Source: Rhodothermaceae bacterium (lineage in GTDB: Bacteria; Bacteroidota; Rhodothermia; Rhodothermales; Bin80). From it: 64,000 bases of DNA. The notes beneath the pieces are model-generated. The model ran no database searches, was not told the DNA's origin, and was given only the letters and a program-made list of their open reading frames with translations. The stretch's first letter is position 1, and each line of letters opens with the position of its first letter. This document shows, piece after piece, positions 1 to 9,162 of the stretch. A program made the position numbers and the translations under genes. The stretch is from positions 214,219 through 278,218 of the forward strand of contig VXSC01000047.1 in assembly GCA_009838195.1 (NCBI GenBank), written 5' to 3'.

Positions 1-1221
1 GCTTAAGCCTGCTGGCGGAGACGGATCCAGAGTGTACGTCATCGGAGGCTGTCCTAAGATTGCTTCTGGAAGCTGGATTGGAGTGAGGGGGACTCCGACA
101 GTCAAGAATTGGGTGGCAACTGCAGACTCGAAGCGAATTAATTTCTCTGGATCAGGCATCAACATGCCACTAGCGACAACCTCCCACTCGAAAAAATCGC
201 GGTTGTCTGCCTTGTGAACGAACACACTGTTGAATGCAGAAATAAGGCTATCGGTAGCATGATTATCGATCATGTACTGATACAGATCGTCGAAGGGGCC
301 ATAGACCGTCTGCTCCCCGCCCAAGAACGATAGAAAACCCTCTCCAAACTTTTTGAACTTCTCGCACGAATAGAGATAATTGGCCTGCTCAACTTTGTTC
401 TCGACCATGTTATTGATAGAGTATTCGTAACGGATCCTTTGTAGGTCAATTCTGTCCTTGAGTGCATCGACAAGGTTTCGGTTGATAGCAAAGAGGGTGT
501 GGTATTGAAGTTCTGGTGTGACTTGGCCCCACTTGTCAGGGGTCCATTCGTCCATCCTATAGCCGCCGTTTAGCAGATCCGACGCGATGTAATATCGCGA
601 ATACTGGCAGAAATTATCCTAGTCGGTAAAGCTTCCCTTGTTACAAGGTCCTCCCATGTCTATGACCCCCAAAGGTTGACCAATTGACTTCGTCCAGTGG
701 TCCAGAAATTCGGCTGCATCGTTACCGTGCATAGACCCCGCGAATAGATTTCCACCGGGTGCTCCATGTCCACTATACATCAAATGGTGGTCCGAGTCTG
801 GATGTTCGCTTGATAACAAAGATGCGATATCCATGAATGCAGACTTCAAGAATTCGCTTCTCTCAGAAGGGTAACCCAATTCCGGCAATCCAGTGTACTG
901 TCTCAGTCGAAATTGCTCACGATAGGCTATTTTCTGTTCGTCGCTAACATCGCCCGCCAATCCGTAAAGAGGATCGTATTCATTTGGAAATGCATACAAA
1001 TGTACCGTAGAGATCTCTTCCCATATGGCTACCTCATAGAACTTAAGAGCATTGCTTTCCTTCCGCTCAGCAGCTGACGTCCAGCCGCCTGTCGAAGCAT
1101 AGGGCATCCAATCCGTCGTGACGCGAACAACTCGCAGTATTACATTATGACTTGTAGCCTGTCCCAAAGTGGATATGGTAGGAAAAACGAGGAGCGGAAG
1201 CAACGAGATCAGTCGTATCAT
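1..1221 (-). pseudogene. Secreted caspase/clostripain-like cysteine peptidase, cut by an in-frame TAG; 3' end outside window
   Basis: The product starts with a Sec signal peptide (hydrophobic residues 2-18, likely cleavage after about 20). It then has a caspase-hemoglobinase-fold signature: His152 in SGHGAPGG and Cys193 in DMGGPCNKGS, the spacing expected for a His/Cys dyad as in clostripain-like (C11) peptidases. The frame stops at TAG 619-621, only eight codons after the Cys. Translation then continues open in the same frame through to base 1, with protein-like sequence (for example DNFCQYSRYYIASDLLNGGY directly after the stop). One substitution would restore the full gene, so I treat it as one disrupted gene and not two. 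Family assignment rests on the dyad and is moderate; the nonsense codon itself is directly visible. Confidence 0.55.
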
Positions 1222-2052
1222 AGTAACTAGAGGTGGTTTATCCCTACAATTTTTCTGTGCTTTGGGCCTACAGCACTCGCCTTCATTTATGCAAATAAAA
1301 GTGGCATCGTTTGAACCATTTCATTTTTTGTAGATCTGCCCTGTGTGTGACGGATTGGAATTCAGTAAGACTGATTGATCTGGTTCTTCACAAGAACCGA
1401 TGGCCACACGGCATTCGCCTTGTGAACATTGTCCAGCCAGAAGGTCGCTATGGACAGGAACTCTGACTAAGATAGTAATATTTCAAGTACTTTTTTCGTA
1501 ATTCTATTTTTTATCTGTTGCATGATGGGAAATACTTGTTATATTACTGTTCATTCATGATCGATTGCATCTTCGAGCCAGAGTATTGAAAAATCACGAT
1601 CACTTTATCGGCCGGCGCATGGCGCGAGATCCGAATGCTTCTTTCAAAACAAATCGAGATGGGGCGAATAACTAAATCCGAGGGATCTACGAAAAGGCAG
1701 GCAATTGAACCTCCCCCTGCATCTTATTAGAGATGTCTTAACCAAGTACTCTGTTGTAGTGAGGCCTCGCACTCTTTCAGTATGCCTCGCAGTTCCTCAT
1801 CAGTCCGCTGTGGGGACCCAATTTTCTGGCTATTGAGGTCCCTGTTTGTACCCTACCAACCTGCTGTTAGCTTGAAAATATCAGCCGCTCATGGCCTCAG
1901 CTCTGGTAGCCGAGGCTTCTTCATATAAACTTGCTCGGTATCTGAGAGAGCAATTTCGATCAGGCCCTACATAGGTCTTTTCAAGGACTGATTATCTGAC
2001 CCAGGATCAACAATCCGAAGGGATGAAGACGCTTTTGAGGATTCACCCCACG
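1222..2052. other. Intergenic stretch without a recognisable gene
   Basis: This 831-base gap lies between the start of the broken peptidase gene and the end of the HAD hydrolase gene. It is comparatively AT-rich around 1480-1560. I found no tRNA, no open frame with protein-like composition and no clear terminator. The promoter of the peptidase gene should lie near 1222-1330 on the minus strand, but I see no motif I would trust. Confidence 0.4.
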
Positions 2053-2931
2053 CTATGCCTTCCGTTCCCAAGGTGGGTGTTCTGGAAGCCTTTCCCTCAG
2101 CTCACTGATCAGTCCTTGTTCGTAAGAGCCTTGATACTCGCAGGCAAAGAACCGGTCGAGTGCTTCATGCTGAAGCCGCTCCCAAGAAGATTCTTCCTCG
2201 CCCGGCAGGACTGGATAAAAGCATGCTTCCACACTCTTCGCAGCCCGATAGTCACTGAATGCATCCCCAATCATAAGCATATGATCAGAAGCGTACTGAC
2301 TGCCTGCTAAGGTAGATAGCTGATGGGATTTGGAGCCCATCTCCTGGCCTGCAATCACCTGTACATACTCTGACAGCCCATGCTCGCCCCATTCCCGGTG
2401 CAGAGCATCTACTGGCGTGCTGGAAGCAACCATCATATCCGCCTGGTTCGTGGCTTTTGAAAGCACGTCATGCACATAAGGGAATGGTGGAACCCCATGC
2501 ACCATCTCCGTCACTGCCTGATTGACTGCTTCACTCCAAGCTAATGCATCCACCAGCGCAGGAATCCGCTCGGCAGCATCGGCGAGTGCGGGGTTCCCCA
2601 ATTTTGGTTTTGTATGTATCCAGTCCCTGAGTTCTTCCAGAACCGGAATAGTCACCCCGCGACGGAGAACTTCTGGACGCGTACGCAACTGGTCAATGAC
2701 CCGCACCAGTGCAGGAAAGCGGTTCATGCCCCGGTCAACAGAATACAGATTCACAAACTCCCACGAATCCCTGACAAATTTGCTGACTGCCTGCAAACCA
2801 TAGTGACGAATCGTAACCGGGCAGAAGCACTCCTTATGTTTCACCTCCATTGTGTCAAAGACACAACCATCCGAGTCAATCGCAATCAAGAAATCCTTGC
2901 TCTTTTCCAATGACGCAAACGGGGCTCCCAT
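2053..2931 (-). CDS. HAD-superfamily hydrolase
   Basis: This 292-residue protein has the four HAD motifs in order. Motif I is DSDGCVFD (nucleophile Asp19, acid/base Asp21), motif II is VASST, motif III is the Lys in GSKSHQL, and motif IV is MIGDAFSD. The helical cap inserted after motif I is longer than in typical phosphoglycolate phosphatases. The likely reaction is hydrolysis of a small phosphorylated metabolite in the cytoplasm; the substrate cannot be told from sequence. The gene starts 26 bases after the stop of the upstream isomerase-like gene on the same strand, which suggests co-transcription and a phosphosugar-type substrate. It ends with TAG. Confidence 0.85.
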   Translation of the reverse strand: MGAPFASLEKSKDFLIAIDSDGCVFDTMEVKHKECFCPVTIRHYGLQAVSKFVRDSWEFVNLYSVDRGMNRFPALVRVIDQLRTRPEVLRRGVTIPVLEELRDWIHTKPKLGNPALADAAERIPALVDALAWSEAVNQAVTEMVHGVPPFPYVHDVLSKATNQADMMVASSTPVDALHREWGEHGLSEYVQVIAGQEMGSKSHQLSTLAGSQYASDHMLMIGDAFSDYRAAKSVEACFYPVLPGEEESSWERLQHEALDRFFACEYQGSYEQGLISELRERLPEHPPWERKA

Positions 2932-2957
2932 CTGGATGACCTCAATCAGGTTGGATC

Positions 2958-3887
2958 CTATAACGATTCTTGAGCAGGGACAAACTGTCGCAAATAGGTC
3001 ACACTTTGTCTCAAAGCGGCGATCCGCGATTCCAGAGATCCCTCATAGGCTCGATCTTCAACTTCAACGCAGACGGCTCCATTGTATCCTGCATCCGTGA
3101 GAAAGGAGAAAAACTTCCCCCAATCTACATCTCCCAACCCAGGCAATTTGGGAGTGTGGAAAGAATTCGGTACGGACAGTATCCCAACTTCGTTGAGACG
3201 ATTCTGGTCAAGCCGAACATCTTTGGCATGAATATGAAAGAGACGATCAGCAAACGTGCGGATCGGCTCGAACGCATCCATCTGCTGCCATATCATGTGA
3301 GACGGATCGTAATTGAGCCCGATGGCGCTGCTGTCCAGATCATTAAAGAGCCGACGCCAGATTGCAGGCGAGTAGGCGATATTTTTGCCTGAGGGCCATT
3401 CATCATTAGTGAAATACATCGGGCAGTTTTCGATCCCAATGCGAATCTGCCGCTCTTCTGCATAGGTGACAAGTGGCTTCCACACTTCCATGACCTGGGG
3501 CCAATTATCCTCAACAGAGCGATGCCAATCACGCCCGATAAATGTATTGACCGTGTCCAGCTTAAGCAGTACGGCCGCATCTATCAAATGTCGGATCTGT
3601 GAGATCGAAACTTTCGCCTCCTCCGGATCAGGAGACAGTGGGTTTGGATAATAGCCCAGAGCGCTGATTGCGACACCAGATTCAGAACTCAAAGTTTGAA
3701 GCGTTTGTGCTTCCTTTCGACCCAGCGACTGAACATCTACGTGCGTAACACCCGCATAGCGCCGCGTCGCCTTCCCTTTTGGCCAACACATTAACTCAAC
3801 GCAATCATAGGACAGCTCTGAGGCAAGAGAAAAAACTTCTTCGACCGATAATTCAGGCACAATCGCACTAACAAATCCGAGATGCAT
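2958..3887 (-). CDS. Sugar phosphate isomerase/epimerase (xylose isomerase-like TIM barrel)
   Basis: This 309-residue soluble protein has the AP-endonuclease-2/xylose-isomerase-like barrel. Candidate metal ligands lie on successive strands: Glu in IGIENCP, Asp and His in NYDPSHM, His in HIHAKD and Glu in VCVEVED. Such proteins isomerise or epimerise sugars or inositols and are cytoplasmic. There is no signal peptide. It lies between an AroE-like gene (71 bases upstream) and the HAD hydrolase (26 bases downstream), all on the minus strand, so the three probably form a small catabolic operon. The exact substrate is not predictable. Confidence 0.85.
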   Translation of the reverse strand: MHLGFVSAIVPELSVEEVFSLASELSYDCVELMCWPKGKATRRYAGVTHVDVQSLGRKEAQTLQTLSSESGVAISALGYYPNPLSPDPEEAKVSISQIRHLIDAAVLLKLDTVNTFIGRDWHRSVEDNWPQVMEVWKPLVTYAEERQIRIGIENCPMYFTNDEWPSGKNIAYSPAIWRRLFNDLDSSAIGLNYDPSHMIWQQMDAFEPIRTFADRLFHIHAKDVRLDQNRLNEVGILSVPNSFHTPKLPGLGDVDWGKFFSFLTDAGYNGAVCVEVEDRAYEGSLESRIAALRQSVTYLRQFVPAQESL

Positions 3888-3958
3888 AGTCTACGCAGGT
3901 AAATGACTCCCGAAAGGTAAGGAAATAGAGATTATCACCGCGTCTTTCATCGATTCCC

Positions 3959-4891
3959 TCAGTCTCTCTTTGTAACCGCACAAAAATCTTTAAACCGACC
4001 CTGTGTGATCGGAATATTGAATACAAGTCCTATTACACTTGACCAGCCGCGCAAAAAATAATACCAGCCATCCTCCACAATCAATGACTTTGCCTGCGAC
4101 TGCTTCCTCGCCTGGTGAAGAAAGGGACGCTCCCCTCGATAATTGAGCTCCCACACGACTCCATCAACGGGAAAACGAACAGCATCTGTGACGGGAGACC
4201 CCGGCACATCTTTCCCCATTCCCGTCGCATTGATCACCATCGAGCCTGACGGAAGCTTAGAGACAAGCTGATCGCACACCTGCGGCTGGCTTGAGTGAAT
4301 AAATTCTACGGTGATTTTCCCTGAATCAAGCTGCCCGGCAATCCGGGCACAGTGATCAAGATTGTCTGTACGCTTTTCCACCACCTGAACAAAGGAAGGG
4401 GCATTCACTGCCTGTTGCAGCACATGTACCAAAAGAGCCACACATGCCCCTCCTCCTCCAAGTACTAAAATTCCCGCTCTTTCATTGAGGCTCCACCAAT
4501 TTGGGGGCAGGAAATCTGCCATGGCCAACCCACAATTTTCAGGATCCACCGCATCTCCCCACAACTCTCCCTCGCGCTTGTACAGTGCTGAGACCTCCCC
4601 GGTCAGCTCAGAGGCAGGCGTATATCGATCAATCAATTCACCCGCTGCACGTACGACGGATAGTTTATGGGACGTAACCAACGCGCCATAAACCTTAGGA
4701 TCCTGCTTGAGGCGTTGAACCGCTTGACGATGAGGTTCCAGCGTCTGGTCAATGGGCAGATTTACGCCTCGCAGGTTAGCCTCCTGGATCCCAAGTGCCT
4801 GTGCCCAGACAGGAAATAGGCGCAAAGACATGGAGCCCTCTGTGTGGACTCCAAAAAATTCCATGACCCTCCTATTTTCATTTTCTGTCAT
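3959..4891 (-). CDS. Shikimate dehydrogenase-like NAD(P)-binding protein (divergent AroE family)
   Basis: The 310-residue protein follows the AroE layout: an N-terminal substrate domain with the catalytic-type Lys76 in LVTSHK, a Rossmann glycine-rich loop LVLGGGGA near residue 145, and the family signature NATGMG followed by PGSP. The usual AVNT/NTDG segment is replaced by EVSALY and GDAVDPENC, so residues that normally bind shikimate have changed although one Asp is kept. It is therefore more likely a quinate/shikimate-like dehydrogenase of altered specificity than the biosynthetic AroE. It leads the minus-strand run with the isomerase and HAD genes, and its start lies only 34 bases from the divergent sulfatase, so their promoters must overlap. 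Confidence 0.75.
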   Translation of the reverse strand: MTENENRRVMEFFGVHTEGSMSLRLFPVWAQALGIQEANLRGVNLPIDQTLEPHRQAVQRLKQDPKVYGALVTSHKLSVVRAAGELIDRYTPASELTGEVSALYKREGELWGDAVDPENCGLAMADFLPPNWWSLNERAGILVLGGGGACVALLVHVLQQAVNAPSFVQVVEKRTDNLDHCARIAGQLDSGKITVEFIHSSQPQVCDQLVSKLPSGSMVINATGMGKDVPGSPVTDAVRFPVDGVVWELNYRGERPFLHQARKQSQAKSLIVEDGWYYFLRGWSSVIGLVFNIPITQGRFKDFCAVTKRD

Positions 4892-4925
4892 TTCGATATA
4901 TTGAGGTGCCCGATCCTGCTGAATT

Positions 4926-6656
4926 ATGCAGTTCTTACGCCTTTCCCTAATTCTGTTTCTTTTTCTCGCATTTAATTCCCTTCAAAAGGATTCTCCAGAC
5001 TACGACACCCTCCAATTGCCAAACCGGCCGAATATTCTGTGGATCGTGGCCGAAGACATGAGCCCCACGATCCCTGCATATGGGGATTCAACCATTCAAA
5101 CTCCTAATCTTGACCGACTTTTCAATGACGGGGTGCGATATACACGCATGTTTTCTGTATCGGGGGTTTGTGCCCCTAGCCGCTTCTCTATTGCAACCGG
5201 CATTTACACGACGCGCGGAGGTGCACAGCATATGCGCACCTCTTCCCGCCCGGAGTATATGGAACAGATCGGCGTCATCCCCTACGAAGCCACCCCCGAT
5301 CCACCCGTACGCATGATGAGTGAGGTGATGCGTGAAAACGGCTACTATACAACGAACAACAGTAAACAGGATTATCAATTTAAGGCACCCGTGATGGCTT
5401 GGGACGAGAATAGCCGTCAAGCTCACTGGAAGAATCGCCCCGAGAATTTGCCTTTCTTCTCGGTAATCAACATTGGCGTGACGCATGAATCCCAGATCTG
5501 GGTACGGGCAAATGATTCTCTTTTGATTCCATCTGACTTAGAGGTACCTATTCCCCCGTATCTGCCGAACACCGAATTGGTTCGTGCAGATGTGCGGCGG
5601 ATGTACTCGAATATTCTGCTCCTGGATGCTCGTGTCGGAGCGATCCTAGATGAACTGGAAGCTGACGGTTTACTAGAAGAAACCATCGTCATGTTTTATT
5701 CTGATCATGGTGGACCCCTCCCCCGGCAAAAACGTCAGCTTTATGACTCAGGACTGCATGTTCCATTGGCGATCCGGTTTCCAGATCGACAACTCGCGGG
5801 GTTGACAGATGAACAGCTAATCAGCTTTGTTGATCTGGCACCTACCGTCTTTTCTTTGACTGGAGCCCCCATGCCGGATTATCTGGACGGAAAGGCATTC
5901 CTAGGCAATCAGCGTGCGGAGATGCCCAGGCAGTTTATCCATGCTGCTGCCGATCGGTTTGATGCCGAGTATGACACCAAACGGGCAGTCAGAGATCATC
6001 GGTTCAAATACATCCGAAATCTACAGCCTGATCGCGGCTATTATCTGCCCGTTACCTACCGGGAGCAGATGGCAACGATGCAAGAACTGCTCCGCTTGCG
6101 TGATGCCGGAGAGCTTGATGAATTCCAGTCTCAATGGTTTCGGAGTTCCAAACCCGAAGAAGAGCTTTTTGATACCGACGAAGACCCGCATGAGCTCTTT
6201 AACCTTGCAGACGACCCCGCCCATACGGAGCAGTTGGTCATAATGCGTACCGAATTAGACCATTGGATGAGCGATACTTCGGACCCTGGTACAATGGACG
6301 AAATGGATTTTGTCGCTTCGCAGTGGCCCGGCCACATACAACCCCAAAGCTCTGCCGTGTCTATTGAATTGACCTCCGATGGAGCGAATATCACACGTGC
6401 AACCGACGACTCGCTGCACTATAGGATCACCCTTAATACAGATCATACGGACTCTGTACAACTGCGTTTGACGACCGCGACTGAAGGGGCATCTATTGGT
6501 TATCAGACTCTAGAACCTAGTGCAACCATAGCAGATCGCTGGCTATTGTACACATCGCCGGTCACGCTTCCTCCAAATCATACCCTAAAGGCCGTCGCAC
6601 ATCGTATCGGATACGCTCCCAGCGGTATCGTCACGGTGGGGAATAATCTAAAGTAG
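4926..6656 (+). CDS. Secreted sulfatase (heparan N-sulfatase-like) with C-terminal hexosaminidase-type domain
   Basis: This 576-residue protein has a Sec signal peptide (hydrophobic residues 3-17). The formylglycine motif CAPSR has Cys82 as the residue to be oxidised. The metal-binding start is WIVAEDMSP, and a second metal site is FYSDHGGPLPRQKR. Overall layout and the loop around QHMRTS resemble N-sulfoglucosamine sulfohydrolases. From about residue 485 there is an extra beta-rich domain like the C-terminal chitobiase/hexosaminidase domain. A close paralog lies at 45211-46971 with the same architecture. It is expected in the periplasm or outside the cell and needs a formylglycine-generating enzyme, which is not encoded in this window. 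Confidence 0.9.
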   Translation: MQFLRLSLILFLFLAFNSLQKDSPDYDTLQLPNRPNILWIVAEDMSPTIPAYGDSTIQTPNLDRLFNDGVRYTRMFSVSGVCAPSRFSIATGIYTTRGGAQHMRTSSRPEYMEQIGVIPYEATPDPPVRMMSEVMRENGYYTTNNSKQDYQFKAPVMAWDENSRQAHWKNRPENLPFFSVINIGVTHESQIWVRANDSLLIPSDLEVPIPPYLPNTELVRADVRRMYSNILLLDARVGAILDELEADGLLEETIVMFYSDHGGPLPRQKRQLYDSGLHVPLAIRFPDRQLAGLTDEQLISFVDLAPTVFSLTGAPMPDYLDGKAFLGNQRAEMPRQFIHAAADRFDAEYDTKRAVRDHRFKYIRNLQPDRGYYLPVTYREQMATMQELLRLRDAGELDEFQSQWFRSSKPEEELFDTDEDPHELFNLADDPAHTEQLVIMRTELDHWMSDTSDPGTMDEMDFVASQWPGHIQPQSSAVSIELTSDGANITRATDDSLHYRITLNTDHTDSVQLRLTTATEGASIGYQTLEPSATIADRWLLYTSPVTLPPNHTLKAVAHRIGYAPSGIVTVGNNLK

Positions 6657-6943
6657 TTTACAGCGAAACCCAGAATGGTCTGCCCTGCCGGACCGTGATG
6701 CTGCACGCTTCAATGGGCATATCAATCCGCTGCACAACAGGGTTGAACAGTGATCTGCTCCCATGGTCTATGGCTGGTTCGCTGTCATCTTCTTTACACT
6801 ACAACCACACCCCGTAAAATTTATCGCGGTATACCACGCCAATCGTAGTATTGATTTTGCTAATACACCACTGGCAAACAAGAATAAATAATGCAACTTC
6901 CGACCCTTGAACAGTTGCCAGAATTAGAATCCAGCCTACCAAT

Positions 6944-7378
6944 TCAGTTGCTCAGTATGAATCGTCCTCTAAACAGAGTAATGTGGAATAGTGAAATGAA
7001 ATCCATACCAAGCAAGACATCATAATTAGGGGGTTGAAAAGGAAGTTGAAAAACATCCATATCCTTCCCTTGAAGATATGCACTCTGATATTGCCCTCCA
7101 CCTTTAAGTTGAACATTCGTGGCAATTGGGATGTCTATTCTTACATGAAACTTAGGAACATTTATATGCTGTCCACTTGCGGGAACTATAGTTCCTGTTC
7201 CAATCTGCATTAATCCCAGAGTTTGTGGAACTTTGGGAGACAGCGATGTCAGTTGTGCGCCTGTATCTAGGAGGGCTACAAACCCTGCATTATTGTTGGG
7301 CAGATTAGAGTTTGGAATGGAAACTTAGACAGTTAGGAGTGGCTGGTTATTTTGAATTGTTGATTCAAAGGAGGGCAT
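6944..7378 (-). pseudogene. Retropepsin-like aspartic protease interrupted by an in-frame TAA
   Basis: Read from the ATG at 7378, the frame encodes MPSFESTIQNNQPLLTV, a TAA at 7325-7327, then VSIPNSNLPNNNAGFVALLD and the rest. The part after the stop has the retropepsin active-site motif LLDTGAQLTS and ends with the conserved block NYDVLLGMDFI followed by GRFILSN. These are hallmarks of single-domain bacterial retroviral-type aspartyl proteases of about 140 residues. Translation from the internal ATG at 7210 would lack the catalytic Asp and be inactive. The ATG at 7378 lies three bases after the stop of the upstream small gene, so the pair was translationally coupled. One base change would restore the gene. 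Confidence 0.65.
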
Positions 7379-7381
7379 TGG

Positions 7382-7636
7382 CTATTTCTGAGGAAGACAG
7401 AGTGTAAATATGCCGAGATGCATGGGCTTCTGCCCTACCAATTCAGTTGTAAACTCACCAAGTCCAAATTTTTCACACCCCACCGCGTAGGCATCGGAAC
7501 TGGTATCGTAAATTCCAACAATCTCGCCATTGTGCATCAGAACACATTTGCCAAAGTGATCCAATTCCATTTGCGCCTGCACTGCTTGGTACGCATCGCG
7601 GTTTGTTTTAGCTTCTTTGCTGATCTCAATTTCCAT
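7382..7636 (-). CDS. Small protein of the family found beside bacterial retropepsins (DUF5678-like)
   Basis: This 84-residue soluble protein has no signal peptide. Its core, FGKCVLMHNGEIVGIYDTSS followed by AYAVGCEKFGLGEF, resembles the small DUF5678-type proteins (a strand pair around a Gly-Lys-x-Val then an Asp-Thr turn and helix). In many bacteria such genes sit directly upstream of a retropepsin-like aspartyl protease, as here with only three bases between stop and start. The function is unknown; the pairing suggests a substrate or regulator of the protease, but that is inference. Confidence 0.6.
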   Translation of the reverse strand: MEIEISKEAKTNRDAYQAVQAQMELDHFGKCVLMHNGEIVGIYDTSSDAYAVGCEKFGLGEFTTELVGQKPMHLGIFTLCLPQK

Positions 7637-7834
7637 GTCTCAGAAAGTAGTTAGATAGAGTACATATAGATCTACATCCGTGTTTCAACGATCATGCCCT
7701 TGACCAATCAAAAGCCAGACGTTTGGCGATTGACAAAATCCAAAACACAAGCACAAGATCAATGCACCGCCCAGACTTTGGACAATGAAACAAGAATTAT
7801 GTTTCGCTACGGGTATACGGGCGATTGGTTCTGA

Positions 7835-8107
7835 TCAACGACAACGACAATGGAGCCAGATCCTATGCAGGTAGTCAACCAGGTAGGGCGGAAGCGTCAT
7901 CGGTTGCCCCGTCCGGGGGTGCCCAGAGGGGTATATGAGAGTAACCGCCCATTCAACCAGGGCGGTTACTTGATCCGTCACGGATTCCGGGGGCGTGATA
8001 GCCGGCTCACGTTCCTTTGTCTCCCGTTCCCGGCGTTCCCGATCCCGTCTTTGGCGGTATTGATCCCGCTGATAGGCGTTCCGTATAGGGCCGGGTTTCA
8101 GGGGCAT
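7835..8107 (-). CDS. Truncated protein with similarity to the N-terminus of phage terminase large subunits
   Basis: The 90-residue frame begins with a charged, arginine-rich stretch (residues 14-34). It is followed by a segment of the form WAVTLIYPSGHPRTGQPMTL with PPYLVDYL, which is like the start of some phage large terminase ATPases. The Walker motifs that should follow are absent, because the frame ends a few residues later in low-complexity sequence (LHCRCR). I read it as a truncated remnant at the edge of the phage-like block. It lies 89 bases after the preceding gene. Confidence 0.35.
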   Translation of the reverse strand: MPLKPGPIRNAYQRDQYRQRRDRERRERETKEREPAITPPESVTDQVTALVEWAVTLIYPSGHPRTGQPMTLPPYLVDYLHRIWLHCRCR

Positions 8108-8196
8108 CGGTTATATTCATAAACAGGGTTCAAAATTGCGATCTACTACCGCGGGATACGTGACCCCGCTAGTCCCCACCGCTCACAGGATCCTGT

Positions 8197-8547
8197 TTAC
8201 TCATCATCATCGGAGGGAAGGTATGATTCCAGGCTATCAACTTTTGCCATAGTCAGTTCCGCTACATCTAACAGCGCCGAAACATCACGACCGCGAGAAA
8301 GAAAATATTCCGCAGTCTGAGAGTTTATGTCTAATATTGTTGCATACGTTGCTAGTAGTTCCACACGGGTTGCGCTCAGTTGCATTGTACACGCCACGGC
8401 GTTAGCTTGAGCCTCCACCAGCTCCGCTTCTACTTCCAGCAATTCAAGTCGCGCTGGCCCCGGAACTCTATACAACTCAAACGAAAGCAGCACGATCACA
8501 AAAAGGCTGCACACAGCAACAATAAAGCATCCACGTTTCCAATTCAT
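8197..8547 (-). CDS. Small membrane-anchored coiled-coil protein (spanin-like topology)
   Basis: The protein has 116 residues. Residues 7-25 form one hydrophobic N-terminal anchor. The rest is a mostly helical, Glu/Ala/Leu-rich tail with heptad-like spacing (residues 33-85) and an acidic C-terminus (SDDDE). This topology is like phage Rz-type spanins, but also like many small unrelated membrane proteins. The start codon directly abuts the stop of the upstream 36-residue frame (TAA-ATG), which supports both as real and co-translated. The function is unknown. Confidence 0.5.
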   Translation of the reverse strand: MNWKRGCFIVAVCSLFVIVLLSFELYRVPGPARLELLEVEAELVEAQANAVACTMQLSATRVELLATYATILDINSQTAEYFLSRGRDVSALLDVAELTMAKVDSLESYLPSDDDE

Positions 8548-8658
8548 TTATTCAATCGGATTGTCTGTACATATAGGAAGATCCAGAAAACGGCCGTTTT
8601 GGGCGCGGATCAACCGCCGGGGCGAAACATAACCGGTATTACGTTGCATTGGAGGCAT
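8548..8658 (-). CDS. Very small protein, 36 residues, unknown function
   Basis: The ATG at 8658 gives a product beginning MPPMQRNTGYVSPRRLIRAQ and ending NPIE before TAA at 8548-8550. The stop is directly followed by the ATG of the next gene with no spacer, and the previous gene ends 24 bases upstream. A purine-rich GTGAGG precedes the start. It is too short for family assignment; the support is the exact head-to-tail arrangement within the block of small genes. Confidence 0.4.
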   Translation of the reverse strand: MPPMQRNTGYVSPRRLIRAQNGRFLDLPICTDNPIE

Positions 8659-8682
8659 CCTCACATACCCTCGTTATATGAT

Positions 8683-8850
8683 CTAGGGGACAAGAAAAGA
8701 GAGCAATAAAAGCAAGAACCCAGTCACCCCTAACAACCATCCCCAACGCACTGCAGCCTTGTTATCATAATCCCAAAATACGGCATACCCAGAAAAAGCC
8801 ATCCCGCAAACCACAAAAAAAAGCCCCATTAGCACCAGACCCATATACAT
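8683..8850 (-). CDS. Small two-helix membrane protein (holin-like), 55 residues
   Basis: The frame runs from ATG at 8850 to TAG at 8683. It has two hydrophobic segments, about residues 4-25 and 36-54, joined by a short charged loop (WDYDNKAAVRW). The start lies three bases after the stop of the preceding gene, which supports translation. Size and topology fit small phage holins, and the next-but-one gene has spanin-like topology. Without an endolysin nearby, a lysis role is only a suggestion. Confidence 0.45.
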   Translation of the reverse strand: MYMGLVLMGLFFVVCGMAFSGYAVFWDYDNKAAVRWGWLLGVTGFLLLLLSFLVP

Positions 8851-8853
8851 CTA

Positions 8854-9162
8854 TCACCCCCCTTTTCCCGTTTCCAAATAAACCATCATAGCGGCCATTT
8901 CATCAATGAATGACTCGGTATCGGCCTTCAAATTGATCCAGATGAAGGCAGCACAGCACTCGGCCGTCACAATCAGGTGACGGTAGAACCTCGGAAGATC
9001 ATAGGGCGACTCAATGGATTCAGACAACCGCTCTTGTTCGGCACAAAGCCTGTCGTGCGCCGCCCCTACTTCCTCCAGAGTCCATTCCCGGATTTGGTCG
9101 ATCTTGGACTGGACAATCAACTCAATCCAGGGGGGCATTTCCGGTAGATCGTGATCACTCAT
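8854..9162 (-). CDS. Small soluble protein of unknown function in phage-like block
   Basis: I chose the ATG at 9162, giving 102 residues starting MSDHDLPEMP, because it overlaps the stop of the preceding gene as ATGA. The longer version starting at 9228 would run through that gene. The product is acidic and mostly helical, with a Glu-rich region around residues 27-50 and a Cys-Cys-Ala-Ala hydrophobic helix near residue 69. No family is recognised. Confidence 0.5.
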   Translation of the reverse strand: MSDHDLPEMPPWIELIVQSKIDQIREWTLEEVGAAHDRLCAEQERLSESIESPYDLPRFYRHLIVTAECCAAFIWINLKADTESFIDEMAAMMVYLETGKGG

